A DNA stretch of 64,000 bases from Anatilimnocola floriformis (lineage in GTDB: Bacteria > Planctomycetota > Planctomycetia > Pirellulales > Pirellulaceae), in assembly GCF_024256385.1 (NCBI RefSeq), contig NZ_JAMLFW010000001.1, forward strand, positions 868,001-932,000, given 5' to 3'. Below the pieces are notes generated by a model. It did not search any database, had not been told where the DNA came from, and saw only the letters and a list, made by a program, of their open reading frames with translations. Below are positions 52,721-62,400 of the stretch, piece by piece. Positions within the stretch are counted from its first letter, which is position 1; the number at the start of each line of letters is the position of its first letter. The position numbers and the translations under genes were made by a program.

Positions 52721-53767
52721 ATGAATTCACTCCTCGATCCGAACCCCGCCCCACTCAAAGATTGGCTGACCGCTCACGGTTATCCGGCGTACCGCACTGC
52801 GCAAATTCGCAAATGGCTGTACGAGCGGCGGGCGAAAGACATCGGCGAGATGAACGATCTGCCGAAGAAGCTCCGCGAGGAGTTGGCCGCGGAATGGCAA
52901 CTGTGGACGGCGAACGTCGTCAAACATCAGAAGTCTACCGACGGCACCGAGAAGTTGCTCCTCGAACTCCCCGGTGGTGGACGCATCGAATGTGTGTTGC
53001 TGCGCGATGGCGACCGCCGCAGCATTTGTATCAGCAGCCAGGTCGGGTGCGCGATGGGCTGCGTTTTCTGCGCAAGCGGACTCGACGGCGTCGATCGCAA
53101 CCTGACGTCGGCTGAGATCATCGAGCAGATGTTGCTGCTGCAACGGCTGCTCCCTGCCGAAGAGCGGTTGAGCCATATCGTCGTCATGGGGATGGGCGAA
53201 CCGCTGGCCAATCTCGATAACGTCCTCGCCGCGCTCGATGTGGCTTCGGATGACAACGGCCTGGGAATCAGCCACCGGCGGATCACGATTTCGACGGTCG
53301 GTTTGCCGAAGCAACTCGATCAACTGAGCGAACGGAATGCCCGCTATCACCTGGCCGTGTCGCTGCACGCGCCGAACGACGAACTCCGGAACCAGATCGT
53401 TCCCGTCAACAAGAGCATCGGCCTAGCCGACATCATCGCCGCGGCCGATCGCTATTTCGAAGTTTCTGGCCGCCGTTTGACATTCGAATATGTTCTCCTC
53501 GCCGGCGTGAACGATCAGCCGCAACACGCGAAGCAACTCGTATCGCTGCTCGCGAAGCGAACTGCGCTGCTGAACGTCATTCCGTATAACCCAGTCGCTG
53601 GACTGCCGTATCAAACACCTTCGGCCTCAGCCGTCAATCGCTTTCGTGATATTTTGCTCGAAGGCGGCATCAATATTAAGTTCCGCCAGCGCAAAGGCGC
53701 CGAAATTGACGCGGCCTGCGGACAATTGCGGCGCTCGACGCCGCCACTGCTCTCGCTCGGCAATTAA
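52721..53767 (+). CDS. rlmN: 23S rRNA / tRNA (adenine-C2)-methyltransferase RlmN
   Basis: Start at ATG 52721 with a GGAG site; the frame is open upstream only by chance. 348 residues. The radical-SAM Cys triad is CAMGCVFC near residue 110, MGMGEPL near 160 is the SAM-binding region, and the second catalytic Cys is in DAACGQL near residue 335. RlmN methylates A2503 of 23S rRNA and A37 of some tRNAs using two SAM molecules. Directly follows the deoxyribosyltransferase-like gene. Normal length for the family. Confidence 0.95.
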   Translation: MNSLLDPNPAPLKDWLTAHGYPAYRTAQIRKWLYERRAKDIGEMNDLPKKLREELAAEWQLWTANVVKHQKSTDGTEKLLLELPGGGRIECVLLRDGDRRSICISSQVGCAMGCVFCASGLDGVDRNLTSAEIIEQMLLLQRLLPAEERLSHIVVMGMGEPLANLDNVLAALDVASDDNGLGISHRRITISTVGLPKQLDQLSERNARYHLAVSLHAPNDELRNQIVPVNKSIGLADIIAAADRYFEVSGRRLTFEYVLLAGVNDQPQHAKQLVSLLAKRTALLNVIPYNPVAGLPYQTPSASAVNRFRDILLEGGINIKFRQRKGAEIDAACGQLRRSTPPLLSLGN

Positions 53768-53770
53768 TCA

Positions 53771-53848
53771 GTGTAGTCCTCACGCTCCGCGTGGGGCTAT
53801 TCCGGTGACTTACTCGCAGGCCCCCCACGCGGAGTGTGAGGACTACAC
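53771..53848. repeat. GTAG-headed inverted repeat between rlmN and acyltransferase genes
   Basis: Arms 53771-53796 and 53823-53848 are 26-base complements with one difference (a G-U wobble in RNA). GTAG heads lie at 53773-53776 and, on the other strand, at 53843-53846. No T-run, so it may serve as an mRNA barrier rather than a terminator. Confidence 0.85.
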
Positions 53849-53902
53849 TAGGAAAACCCGCAAGCAAGTTGCGGGGAATTCTTCCCGAATTACGATGGAG
53901 TC

Positions 53903-55081
53903 ATGCACGAACGGTATCTCAACACGCGGACTTTCGGCTCGCTCGATGGCCTGCGTTGCTTGAGCATTCTCGCCGTTGTCTTTCATCATTCGACCGAAGG
54001 CTTCGAGAGCAGTCTCTTTGCTCCGTTCACCCGCGGCGATTTGGGTGTGCAGCTGTTCTTTGTGATCAGCGGCTTCTTAATCACGACGCTGCTGCTCCGC
54101 GAACGGCGGAAGTGTGGCGATGTCGACCTGACGAAGTTCTACATTCGTCGGTCGCTGCGGATTTTTCCGCTCTACTACGTGGTGCTACTGCTGTATCTCG
54201 CCCTCGTGCTAGTCATGGGGCAGTTGAGGCCGGAGAAGTTCGCCGCCACTCGCGACCTCTTCCTGAGTAACCTACCTGCGTTCGTGACGTACACCAGCGA
54301 CTGGTTTGTGCTGCCGTACGCCGATTTGTATCGTGCACGCGGCGTGGGCGTGGTGTTTGTGTTGTCGTGGTCGCTGGCGGTTGAAGAGCAGTTTTATCTG
54401 GTTTGGCCGTCGATCGAGCGCATCGGTTGGCGGTGGTTGTCAATCGTCGTAGCGGGCCTGCTGATCGCCACTGATATCACGGTCACCTGGCTACGGCCGG
54501 CAGGAGTCGATCCGGGGCCGCTGGTGTGGATCATCCTGCGGAGCATTTCGACCGCCATCATCTGCGGCGTGCTGCTCGCCCATTTGCTCGATTCGCCGAA
54601 GACCTATGCCTTCGCCTATCGCTGGCTGGGCAATCCTTTCGCACTGATTGCTGCGGCTGCTGCCGCGCTAGCGGTGCCGACTTTCCTGAATCCCGACACG
54701 GCTTGGTACGAGCCGGCGGCCGCAGTGGCGTTTACGCTGTTGCTGGGAACGTGTGTGGTGCGCGAAGACAACCTCGTCGCGCCGTTTTTACGATGGAAGC
54801 CCGTGGCTGCCATCGGCACGGTGAGCTACTCAATGTACCTACTCAACTTGTTGGTGCTGGATGTGGTATCGCCAGTCTTGCGGAAAGTCGGGCTCGATTA
54901 TTTGATGATCCGCTTCGTGGTCGCTTCGGCTGCAACCGTGGCCGCAGCCTTCGTCACGTATTACACCATCGAGGCTCCGTTCCTGCGTTGGAAGGAGCGT
55001 TTCTCGCGACTCGGACCCAGCAAGCCGGAAACTGCAGCGGCCGAGAAGAAACCTGCCGAGCAATTACTCCCGGCAGATTAG
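53903..55081 (+). CDS. Acyltransferase_3 family membrane protein (OafA/YrhL)
   Basis: 392 residues with about ten membrane segments. HHSTEG near residue 29 holds the proposed catalytic His, FFVISGFLITT near 50 and RRSLRIFPLYYVVL near 85 are family hallmarks. It should transfer an acetyl or other acyl group from a cytosolic donor to a carbohydrate in the envelope. The C-terminal 40 residues are a charged, Pro-containing cytoplasmic tail. Its last 18 bases overlap the end of the convergent anti-sigma-like gene. Confidence 0.93.
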   Translation: MHERYLNTRTFGSLDGLRCLSILAVVFHHSTEGFESSLFAPFTRGDLGVQLFFVISGFLITTLLLRERRKCGDVDLTKFYIRRSLRIFPLYYVVLLLYLALVLVMGQLRPEKFAATRDLFLSNLPAFVTYTSDWFVLPYADLYRARGVGVVFVLSWSLAVEEQFYLVWPSIERIGWRWLSIVVAGLLIATDITVTWLRPAGVDPGPLVWIILRSISTAIICGVLLAHLLDSPKTYAFAYRWLGNPFALIAAAAAALAVPTFLNPDTAWYEPAAAVAFTLLLGTCVVREDNLVAPFLRWKPVAAIGTVSYSMYLLNLLVLDVVSPVLRKVGLDYLMIRFVVASAATVAAAFVTYYTIEAPFLRWKERFSRLGPSKPETAAAEKKPAEQLLPAD

Positions 55082-58000
55082 CAATTGCTGATCTCCACCA
55101 ATTCGGCCGTGGCCGATGGCGTCGAGCAGCAGGCGATAGTCGGCGGGAATCGCTGGCATGCGGAACGTAATCGTCAGCAAACCATCCTCGCCAACCGAGG
55201 AGAGCGGTCGCCAATAGAGCGAATCGGGGGGCACGCCATTGTCACCAGCTGGCAGGCTGTCCTGTTCTCCTGCGAGCTTCGACATTTTTTCCTGGGGTGC
55301 ACTGGCCGCGAGCGCCGCCGATGGTTTGTCGGCAGCCGCAAAGCCACCCGGCTTCGCGGGCATGACCGCCGGCTGCCGCGAGGAACCACTGCCATCGGAG
55401 CCAGATGCTTCGGCGCCATACACGCGCTTGAGATTCTCCCCTTCGGCAGTTGGCGCTGCAGGTGAAGCGGGGAGCCGGTTGAGCTGAGTCTCCTGCGGCG
55501 CGGGAGCTTCCAGTGCAGGATCAATCGGCGTTACCACAGGCGGCGCTGCAGGTGCATTTTCCACGACAGGCTCGTTGGCTGTTTTGAGCGCCGGCAGGGC
55601 GCCGGTGGTCGTCACCCTCGCGAGATCCCATCCGGCGGGTTGCGCGGGGACGAACCAGGCGAGGCCGAGCGCCAAAGTAATTGTCGCCAAGCCAACGGCG
55701 GGAACCCACGCGATTGGTTTGATCGGCAGACGGGTGATGAGGAGCAGACCGACGAGCAACATCAGCCCGGCGCCGCCCCAGACGAGAATGCGACCGATGG
55801 CTTGCACTCGCTCGATCTGCTGCGATCGGCTCGCGGCCACGGCGGTTTGATATTCCTGCTCGACGAGCACGCGATTGTCGGCCATCACGGTTTGATTGGC
55901 TGCCGACACTTCGGCGGAGTCGAAAGTGGCGATGGGTTGCTGGCCGGCTGATGACTCCAGATTTTCCTTTTCAGAAGTCGGGGCTGCAGCTGCCTGCGGC
56001 GCGACGTTGCCAGGACCGGCCGCGGCGTTGATTGCTGGAGCGGGCATCTCACCGGGCTTCGCATTCACAGCGGCTGCATTCGCTGCCCTGCTCTTGGCAG
56101 ACTCTTGTTCCGCCTTGCGCAGCGGCGCGGCGGCCAACTCTTCGATTCGTGAACTCAAATGACGTGCCTGGCCGGCTTCGGCTTGTTCGCTCCGGGCGAA
56201 CGAATCGACCAGCAGGAGCGGTGAGCTCGTCGACTTGGCCGCGACGTCATTCCACACCCGCACACCAACGGCGGCAGGGACGGGTCGGCCTTGTTCATCG
56301 CGAACGCGAACTTGTAACGTTACCGTTTCGCCGGGTTTGTATTGATCCTTGATTCCTTCGACATCGAACCGCAGCGAACGAGCCGCGGCTCGCACAATTT
56401 GCTGACTGTAGGCCGGTTTTTGAAGTTCGTCCGCGCGATAGAGCTCGATGTCGACGAGGCCATCGACTTCCGGCGGCAGATCGAGCAAATCCGCTTCGCG
56501 GAAAGGAGAAAACTCACGACGCGAGAGAAGTCGGCCGTCGCGGCGAGCCAGCACAACCAGGTCCTTCCCCAGCAACTCCTCGGGTACGCTCAATTTGGCA
56601 ACGTCCTTCAGCGCTGCACCTTTGGCCGAGGGCGATTGTGCGCCGGCTTTCACATCAGGTGCGGCGGGGGCGTTTTCAGGAACCGCTCGCGCCAGGCGAT
56701 AACCAGCGTCACCTTCGCCAGCTTTGTTCTCAGCAGTCTTGAGATCGGCGGGTCCACCTTGGGCCTTCATCCGCAAATCTTTGCGCTCGGCAGCCGACGG
56801 AGGACTGCTGACGCCAGGGGCCGCGCCGGGTTGGCGCGCGGGATGTTTCTCCTCCAGCAGTTTGTCGTGAACCTCTTGGCGCTGCTGATCAGGAAGTTGC
56901 TTGGGAAGCTGGCTGCGATTCAACTGCGCACCGAGCGGTGCATCGCTGGGTTCGATCACCGCGCCAGGAGCTGGTTGAATAGGGGCGGGAACTGGATCCA
57001 CAGCGGCAGGGGACGGATCAACCGGGGTCGGAGCAGTCGGCGCGGCTGCAATTCCTTGAGGAGCTCGCACCACAGGAGCCGGTGGAACCGGAGATGGCGC
57101 GAGAGGAGCGGGCGGAGCAGGAGCGACTTGAATCGCATCGGCTCCTACTGCTGGCGAACCTTTCTTCGCAGCCCCGCCAAAAGCGCGGCCGTCGCCGGCT
57201 TCGCGCTTCGCGCTGCTGTCTCCGCCACCCGGCGAGCCGCCGCGCTGCAATTGATTCACAATGCCGCCGCCACCGGCACCGCCGCCAGCCATCGAGCCGT
57301 TGGAGCTGCGCGGCTCCGTCGACCGATCGAGCATCAGAGCCTGACGCTGAACCTGCTCGCCAGTTGGGCGGGCTTCGTCGGCAGCCGGGAGCTGACGTTC
57401 GACTTGATCTTGTTTTCTGGCGTCCTGTTGTTTGGCGGGAGCTTCTTTTGCCATCGCCCGGCGACGCATCTTGAGCTGCTCGACTTCGACCTCAGGATCG
57501 CGTGGCAACGAGAACTGGCCCGTGATGACGCCTGTCTGCGGATCGGTTTGCCACATGGGCTCGACAACATCTCCGCCTCGGCGATTTTCAACCATCAGCT
57601 CGCTCGTCGGCGGCGTGGTCGTTTGCTTCGAGAACTGCTTCAAGTCGACCATCGAAAAACCGACTTGATCGCCGGGCTTCGCCGTCGGCTTTTCCAGGAG
57701 CATGAGCGTGCGCGATTGTTCGGACGCGACTTGCAACTTCGTCGAGACCACGCCTCGCTCGCCGGCGGGAACTGCTTCCACTCGCAGCCCGCTGCGAACC
57801 AGCTCGCCGGGCAGCTGAGCTTCGCCGCGGCCGTTGCTGTTTGTCTTCACCTGTTGGCGGAAGATTTCGCGGCCCGCTTCATCGACCAGGCGAACCGCAA
57901 CTTCCGCAGCCCGGCCGTTGTTGTCGATTCCCGTGGTCTCGATCCCGACAGTTTGCGAAACACCTTCGGGCGTATTTGCCGGTGCGGTGATGGTTGTGAA

Positions 58001-58450
58001 GTAGTAGTCCACCTGCGCGACGGACGTCGTCAGGCCTTGCGGTTGATACAAACCAAACGCCACGAGCAGGAGCAGCGCAACCGTGCCGGCGATGGCCAAC
58101 CAGTTGCCACTCGCGCCGCGACGTTCTTTTTGTTTCCAGGACTTGTCGCTCTTGGCAGGAGAAGAGCGCGTGGCGCCTTTGCCAACCTTCGCCTCGGGAC
58201 CAGCAGAAATCTGCAGCGAGGTATCTTCGACGCGGGCGGCCCGGCCAACCAGCTCGGCTTGCAGGCGAACCTCGGAATACAAACGAGCGATGGCGGGATC
58301 CGACTTGATCCGCGTGCGCAGCGCCGCTTCTTCGTCGGCGTCGAGCAGACCGTAGGACAACTCCCACAACTGCTGCCGCAGCAGTGCTTGTTGCTCTTCA
58401 GCGTAGTTCGGTTTGTCGGGTTGGTTCTTCATCGGACGATCATCGCTCAT
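55064..58450 (-). CDS. Very large anti-sigma-like membrane protein with macroglobulin-like modules
   Basis: Start at ATG 58450 (MSDDRPMKNQ), 1128 residues. Residues 10-70 (LLDADEEAALRTRIKSD) resemble the N-terminal domain of anti-sigma factors. A membrane segment (WLAIAGTVALLLLVAFGLY) lies near 118-137. Macroglobulin-like modules lie near 150-250 and 680-740 (QYKPGETVTLQVRVRDEQGR). Between is a Pro/Ala/Gln-rich linker of about 300 residues. Two more membrane segments lie near 885-930 and 935-955, and an A2M-type end (ITFRMPAIPADYRLLLDA) follows. The thioester motif is not visible. It is 93 bases downstream of the ECF sigma factor gene and probably controls it. Confidence 0.8.
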   Translation of the reverse strand: MSDDRPMKNQPDKPNYAEEQQALLRQQLWELSYGLLDADEEAALRTRIKSDPAIARLYSEVRLQAELVGRAARVEDTSLQISAGPEAKVGKGATRSSPAKSDKSWKQKERRGASGNWLAIAGTVALLLLVAFGLYQPQGLTTSVAQVDYYFTTITAPANTPEGVSQTVGIETTGIDNNGRAAEVAVRLVDEAGREIFRQQVKTNSNGRGEAQLPGELVRSGLRVEAVPAGERGVVSTKLQVASEQSRTLMLLEKPTAKPGDQVGFSMVDLKQFSKQTTTPPTSELMVENRRGGDVVEPMWQTDPQTGVITGQFSLPRDPEVEVEQLKMRRRAMAKEAPAKQQDARKQDQVERQLPAADEARPTGEQVQRQALMLDRSTEPRSSNGSMAGGGAGGGGIVNQLQRGGSPGGGDSSAKREAGDGRAFGGAAKKGSPAVGADAIQVAPAPPAPLAPSPVPPAPVVRAPQGIAAAPTAPTPVDPSPAAVDPVPAPIQPAPGAVIEPSDAPLGAQLNRSQLPKQLPDQQRQEVHDKLLEEKHPARQPGAAPGVSSPPSAAERKDLRMKAQGGPADLKTAENKAGEGDAGYRLARAVPENAPAAPDVKAGAQSPSAKGAALKDVAKLSVPEELLGKDLVVLARRDGRLLSRREFSPFREADLLDLPPEVDGLVDIELYRADELQKPAYSQQIVRAAARSLRFDVEGIKDQYKPGETVTLQVRVRDEQGRPVPAAVGVRVWNDVAAKSTSSPLLLVDSFARSEQAEAGQARHLSSRIEELAAAPLRKAEQESAKSRAANAAAVNAKPGEMPAPAINAAAGPGNVAPQAAAAPTSEKENLESSAGQQPIATFDSAEVSAANQTVMADNRVLVEQEYQTAVAASRSQQIERVQAIGRILVWGGAGLMLLVGLLLITRLPIKPIAWVPAVGLATITLALGLAWFVPAQPAGWDLARVTTTGALPALKTANEPVVENAPAAPPVVTPIDPALEAPAPQETQLNRLPASPAAPTAEGENLKRVYGAEASGSDGSGSSRQPAVMPAKPGGFAAADKPSAALAASAPQEKMSKLAGEQDSLPAGDNGVPPDSLYWRPLSSVGEDGLLTITFRMPAIPADYRLLLDAIGHGRIGGDQQLLICRE

Positions 58451-58543
58451 CAGTCTTCGTTCCCGCCGCCTGAGCACTCTTCCGTGAGCTACCCGGCAGG
58501 CTTGCAGTTTCCCTTGCTAGTTCTTCGGCAATCCTCTGGTCGT

Positions 58544-59104
58544 CTATCCCTCTCCCAATACTTCGCGCAGCCGCGTCAGTGCCAGCCGCATCCGCGTCTT
58601 CACCGTCCCCGAGGGAATCGCCAAGGTCTCGGCGATTTCTTCGTAGGTCAATTCGCCGTTCTGCCGCAGCAGAAAGACTTCCTTTTCTTCGTCGCGCAAT
58701 TGCCCCAGCGCACCGCGCAGCCGTTGCAATCGCTCGTCGTGTTCCACAATTTCATCCGGTCGTTGTTCGTTGCCCGCCAGCGAGGTTTCGTCCTCGGGCA
58801 AGCCTTGTCGCTTCCGTCGCCACGCGGTCTCCCGCAGGTCGCGACCTGTGTTCAGAGCAATTCGAAAAATCCAAGCCTTTAGGTTTTGAACCCCGGCGAC
58901 CTGGTCCTGATGCTTCCAACACTTCAGGAAGGCTTCTTGCAAGGCATCGCGGGCATCCTCCAAATTCCCCACCAGGTAGTACAGCGTGCCGAGCAATTCG
59001 GACTGGTGAAGCGCAAACGCGTCCTCCAACGACCGAGCCGGGCGCGTAGCCGGCTGGACCGCGGTATCGCTGACTGCTTTGCGGGAGGGGGATGCCACAC
59101 TCAT
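58544..59104 (-). CDS. ECF-family RNA polymerase sigma-70 factor
   Basis: 186 residues. Region 2 spans about residues 30-95 (FALHQSELLGTLYYLVG), with the -10-recognition helix DALQEAFLKCWKHQ. Region 4 (about 130-180) includes RQNGELTYEEIAETLAIPSG and the HTH helix TVKTRMRLALTRL that reads the -35 element. There is no extra domain. It should direct RNA polymerase to a small set of envelope-stress promoters. The next gene on the strand is the anti-sigma-like protein, so the pair is a regulatory operon. Confidence 0.95.
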   Translation of the reverse strand: MSVASPSRKAVSDTAVQPATRPARSLEDAFALHQSELLGTLYYLVGNLEDARDALQEAFLKCWKHQDQVAGVQNLKAWIFRIALNTGRDLRETAWRRKRQGLPEDETSLAGNEQRPDEIVEHDERLQRLRGALGQLRDEEKEVFLLRQNGELTYEEIAETLAIPSGTVKTRMRLALTRLREVLGEG

Positions 59105-59409
59105 GCCTTCTTAACAGTAGACGACGCGCTCACCGGTTTTGATTTGTCGCTGCTGGCATTCAGAAGGTTTTCTAGCAGAAACCGGGCGGGGGGAGGAATG
59201 CAGAAGGGAGAAGGCAGAACGCAGAAGTAGGCCAGCCGACGGCTGGTCGTCGACGTAAGTCGCCATAATTCCATGGCTTACGTCAATTGGCAAAGGGGCC
59301 GCTACGATCGTAGGGCGGACCATTGGTCCGCCCTGGATGTGGGTACGACGCCAAGAAACGCAACTCGCCGCACCGAGATGGACCAATGGTCCGTCCTACG
59401 GATTCCGAA
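59105..59409. other. Intergenic region with REPIN
   Basis: 305 bases between the sigma factor gene and the Calx-beta protein gene stop. It contains the inverted REP pair at 59310-59399. No gene-like frame was seen. A short GACGTAAGTCG/CTTACGTC pair lies near 59247-59280. Confidence 0.5.
59310..59399. repeat. REPIN: two GTAG-headed elements in inverted orientation
   Basis: GTAGGGCGGACCATTGGTCC (plus, from 59310) and, on the minus strand from 59399, GTAGGACGGACCATTGGTCC face inward and differ by one base in the first 20. The first unit has its own perfect 11-base stem at 59312-59334. Between them lie about 45 unrelated bases. The layout, two REP units of opposite direction with GTAG outermost, is the REPIN form. 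Confidence 0.88.
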
Positions 59410-62400
59410 TTACCGCCACTTCTTCTCGCGGCTCAGCACTTCATCGAGGGCCGCCAGTTGCATCGCGTCGGCGGTCGCGCCGGTGCTTGGCGTGGCCGAC
59501 GAACTCCGCAGCGATTGCAAGGTGCTGGTTCGCTTCGACAGGGTCGAAGCAATCGTCGACTTCACGGCAGAACTCGTCGACGTTGTTGACTTCGTTGTGG
59601 TGGATTTTGCCGCAGAAGTTTTCGATGTTGATGTCTTTGCCGTGCTCGTGCTGGTGTTAGCTGCGGCTGCCTGTTGCTGAGTCGCAACGACCGGCGAATC
59701 ATCTTCGATGGCCTCGCCCGCCGCGCTCGTGTTCGTAGCCGCGAGTGGAGCAACGTCTTCGCCTGCCGAAGAAGAATCATCGGCGACGAATTCCGCCGCG
59801 GCGGCGTTGTTGTTCGCAGCGGCTGCGGCAGCATTGGCGTTGTTGCCGGCCGACACCACCGACGGCACTGTGGCATTGAAGATCGAATCGGCCAGAGTTT
59901 GGTTGCCCGCGAGTTCGGCGGCCCGGCCGTTGATCACTCGCAGCGTTTGCGCGAAGGCTGGTGTGGAAGCGAGGAACAACCGCTTGGTGACGAACTGCGG
60001 CAGCAAGCCGAGCTCGCCAAAGTTGTTGCCCGTGCCGGCCTCGGCAGCGTCGAGAGTGATGGCGCTGATTTTGTCGTTCGCCAGCGTGCCGCCTTGAGTG
60101 CCGACGACGTCGGTGCCGTCGAACATCGTCGTCGGCTGCGTCTCGGTGATCGCATAAGTCCCGCTGAGTAAGTTCGTGAACGAGTAACTGCCGTCGTCAG
60201 CCGACATCGCGGTGAGCGTGATCGCGCTGCCGCCGGTCGGTGTGCCCGTGAGGGTGATCGTCACGCCCGGGATGCCCACTTCGCCGGCATCCTTCACACC
60301 GTTGTTGTTGCCATCGACATAAGCGAAGCCGCTGAGCGTAGCCGTGCCTGGATCTTCGGTGATTGTGCCCGTGCCAACTGAGCTGGCGGCGGGAATCGTC
60401 ACGTTCCGCGCACCACCGCCAGTGAAGGTCGGGTTGCTGAGCGTAACGGTGAACGTTTCATTTGGTTCATCGATCGCGTCAGAAGCGACATTGAAGCTGA
60501 GCGGCGTATCGGGAGAGGTCTTGCCGGCGGGAATGACGACCGTGCCGGTCTTCGTGAGTGTGCCAAAGTCGGGATCGGTCGTCGAGCCGTTAGTGAAGGT
60601 ATAGGTCACCGTCACATCGACATCGGCAGGCTGCGTCATCGTGATCGGCAGCGTGATCGTCTTGGTTCCCGACGACGGCTCGATCACCGTCGCGTTGCCA
60701 ATGCTGATCGTCGCCGAGTCATCGTTGGTCACGGTTCCCGTCGCGATTTTTTCCGTTGCCGACAGCACCACGCTGCTGCGATCGGGCGTGCCGAGCGTCA
60801 CGGTGAACGTCTCATCGGCTTCGACCGTGGTATCGCCGAGCACAAGGAAGGCGGGAATCTTGACCGATGTCGAACCGGCGGGAATCGTCACGTTGCCGGA
60901 CTTGGTCAACGTGCCGCTGAAGTCGTTGTCCTTTGTGGTGACGTTGGCAAAGGTCCAAGGAATGGTGACGTCGACCGCAGCCGCTTTGTCGATGGTGACC
61001 GTGAACTCGAAGTTCGTATTGCCGCTATTCCCTTCGGCTTGCGTGACCGCCTTGATGCTGGCCGTCGCCGTGTCGTCGTTCTGCACGGTGCCGGTGCCGA
61101 TCTTGGCGGTGGAGGAGAGGACCACTCCCGCCGTTTCCGGCGTGCCGAGCGTCACCGTGAAGGTTTCGTCAAGCTCGACCAGTGTGTCGCCGTTGACGAG
61201 GAATGAGGGAATGGTGGCCTTGGTTTGACCGGCGGGGATTGTGACCTTGCCGCTCTTCGTCAGGCTGGCGGCGAAGTCGCTATCAGCCGTAGTGACGTTG
61301 GTGAAGGTCCAGGGAATGACAACATCGACAGAGGAAACCTGATCGATCGATACTTCGAAATCGAAGTTCGTCGTGCCACTATTTCCTTCGGCTTTCGTCA
61401 CGGCGTTGATGCTCGCCGTGATCGTGTCATCATTCTGAATCGTGCCGGTGCCGACCTTGGCGGTGGCACTCAGTGTCGCACCAGCAGTCTCGGGCGTACT
61501 GAGCGTGACGGTGAACGTTTCGTCGGCTTCAAAGGCGGTGTCGCCGACCACGGCAAACGTTGGCGAGATCTTCACCGAGGTCTGGCCTGCGGGAATCGTC
61601 ACCTTGCCAGTTTTCGTCAAGTTTGAAAAATCAGCATCGCTGGTCGTGACGTTAGCGAATGTGTAGGGCACCACCACATCGACGCCGGCAGCTTTGTCGA
61701 TCGAAACAGTGAAGTCAAAATTCTTCGTGCCGCTGTTCCCTTCGGTTTGCTGCACCTTGTCAGTGATGCTCACGACTACCGCGTCGTCGTTGGTGATCGT
61801 CCCCGTGCCCACCTTTGCATTGTCGTTGACAATCGCAGTTGCTGTCTCCGGCGTGCCGAGCGTGACCGTGAATGTCTCGTTCGCTTCAAGCGTAGTGTCG
61901 CCATTGACCGGGAAAGAGGGCGTGATCTTGGCCGAGAGTTGGCCAGCAGGAATGGTGACCTTACCGCTCTTCGTCAGCCCAGCGCCAAAGTCGGCGTCGT
62001 TGGTCGTGACGTTGGTGAAGGTCCACGGAATGACCACGTCGACTGACGAAACCTTATCGAGCGTGACGGTGAAATCGAAATTGGTCGTGCCGCTATTACC
62101 TTCGTTCAGCGTCTTGCTGTCGATGCTTGCGACGACCGTGGTCACATCGTTGATGGTGCCCGTGCCGACAGTGTTGGCGGCGGCGAGCACTGCACCCGTT
62201 GTTTCCGGCGCTGCGAGCGTGACCGTAAACGTCTCCGGCGTTTCGCTGATCAAATCCCCCGCGACCGGAAACGCGCCGGTGATCTTGGCCGAAGTCGCAC
62301 CGGCTGGAATCGTGACCTTGCCGCTCTTTGTCAGCCCTGCGCCGAAGTCGGCATCGCTGGAAGTGACGTTCGTGAACGTCCACGGCACGACGACATCGAT

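Noticed and set aside
56342-58882. Antisense open frame of 846 codons
   Set aside because: Antisense to the anti-sigma-like and sigma genes. The translation is Arg/Leu-rich and shows no domain.
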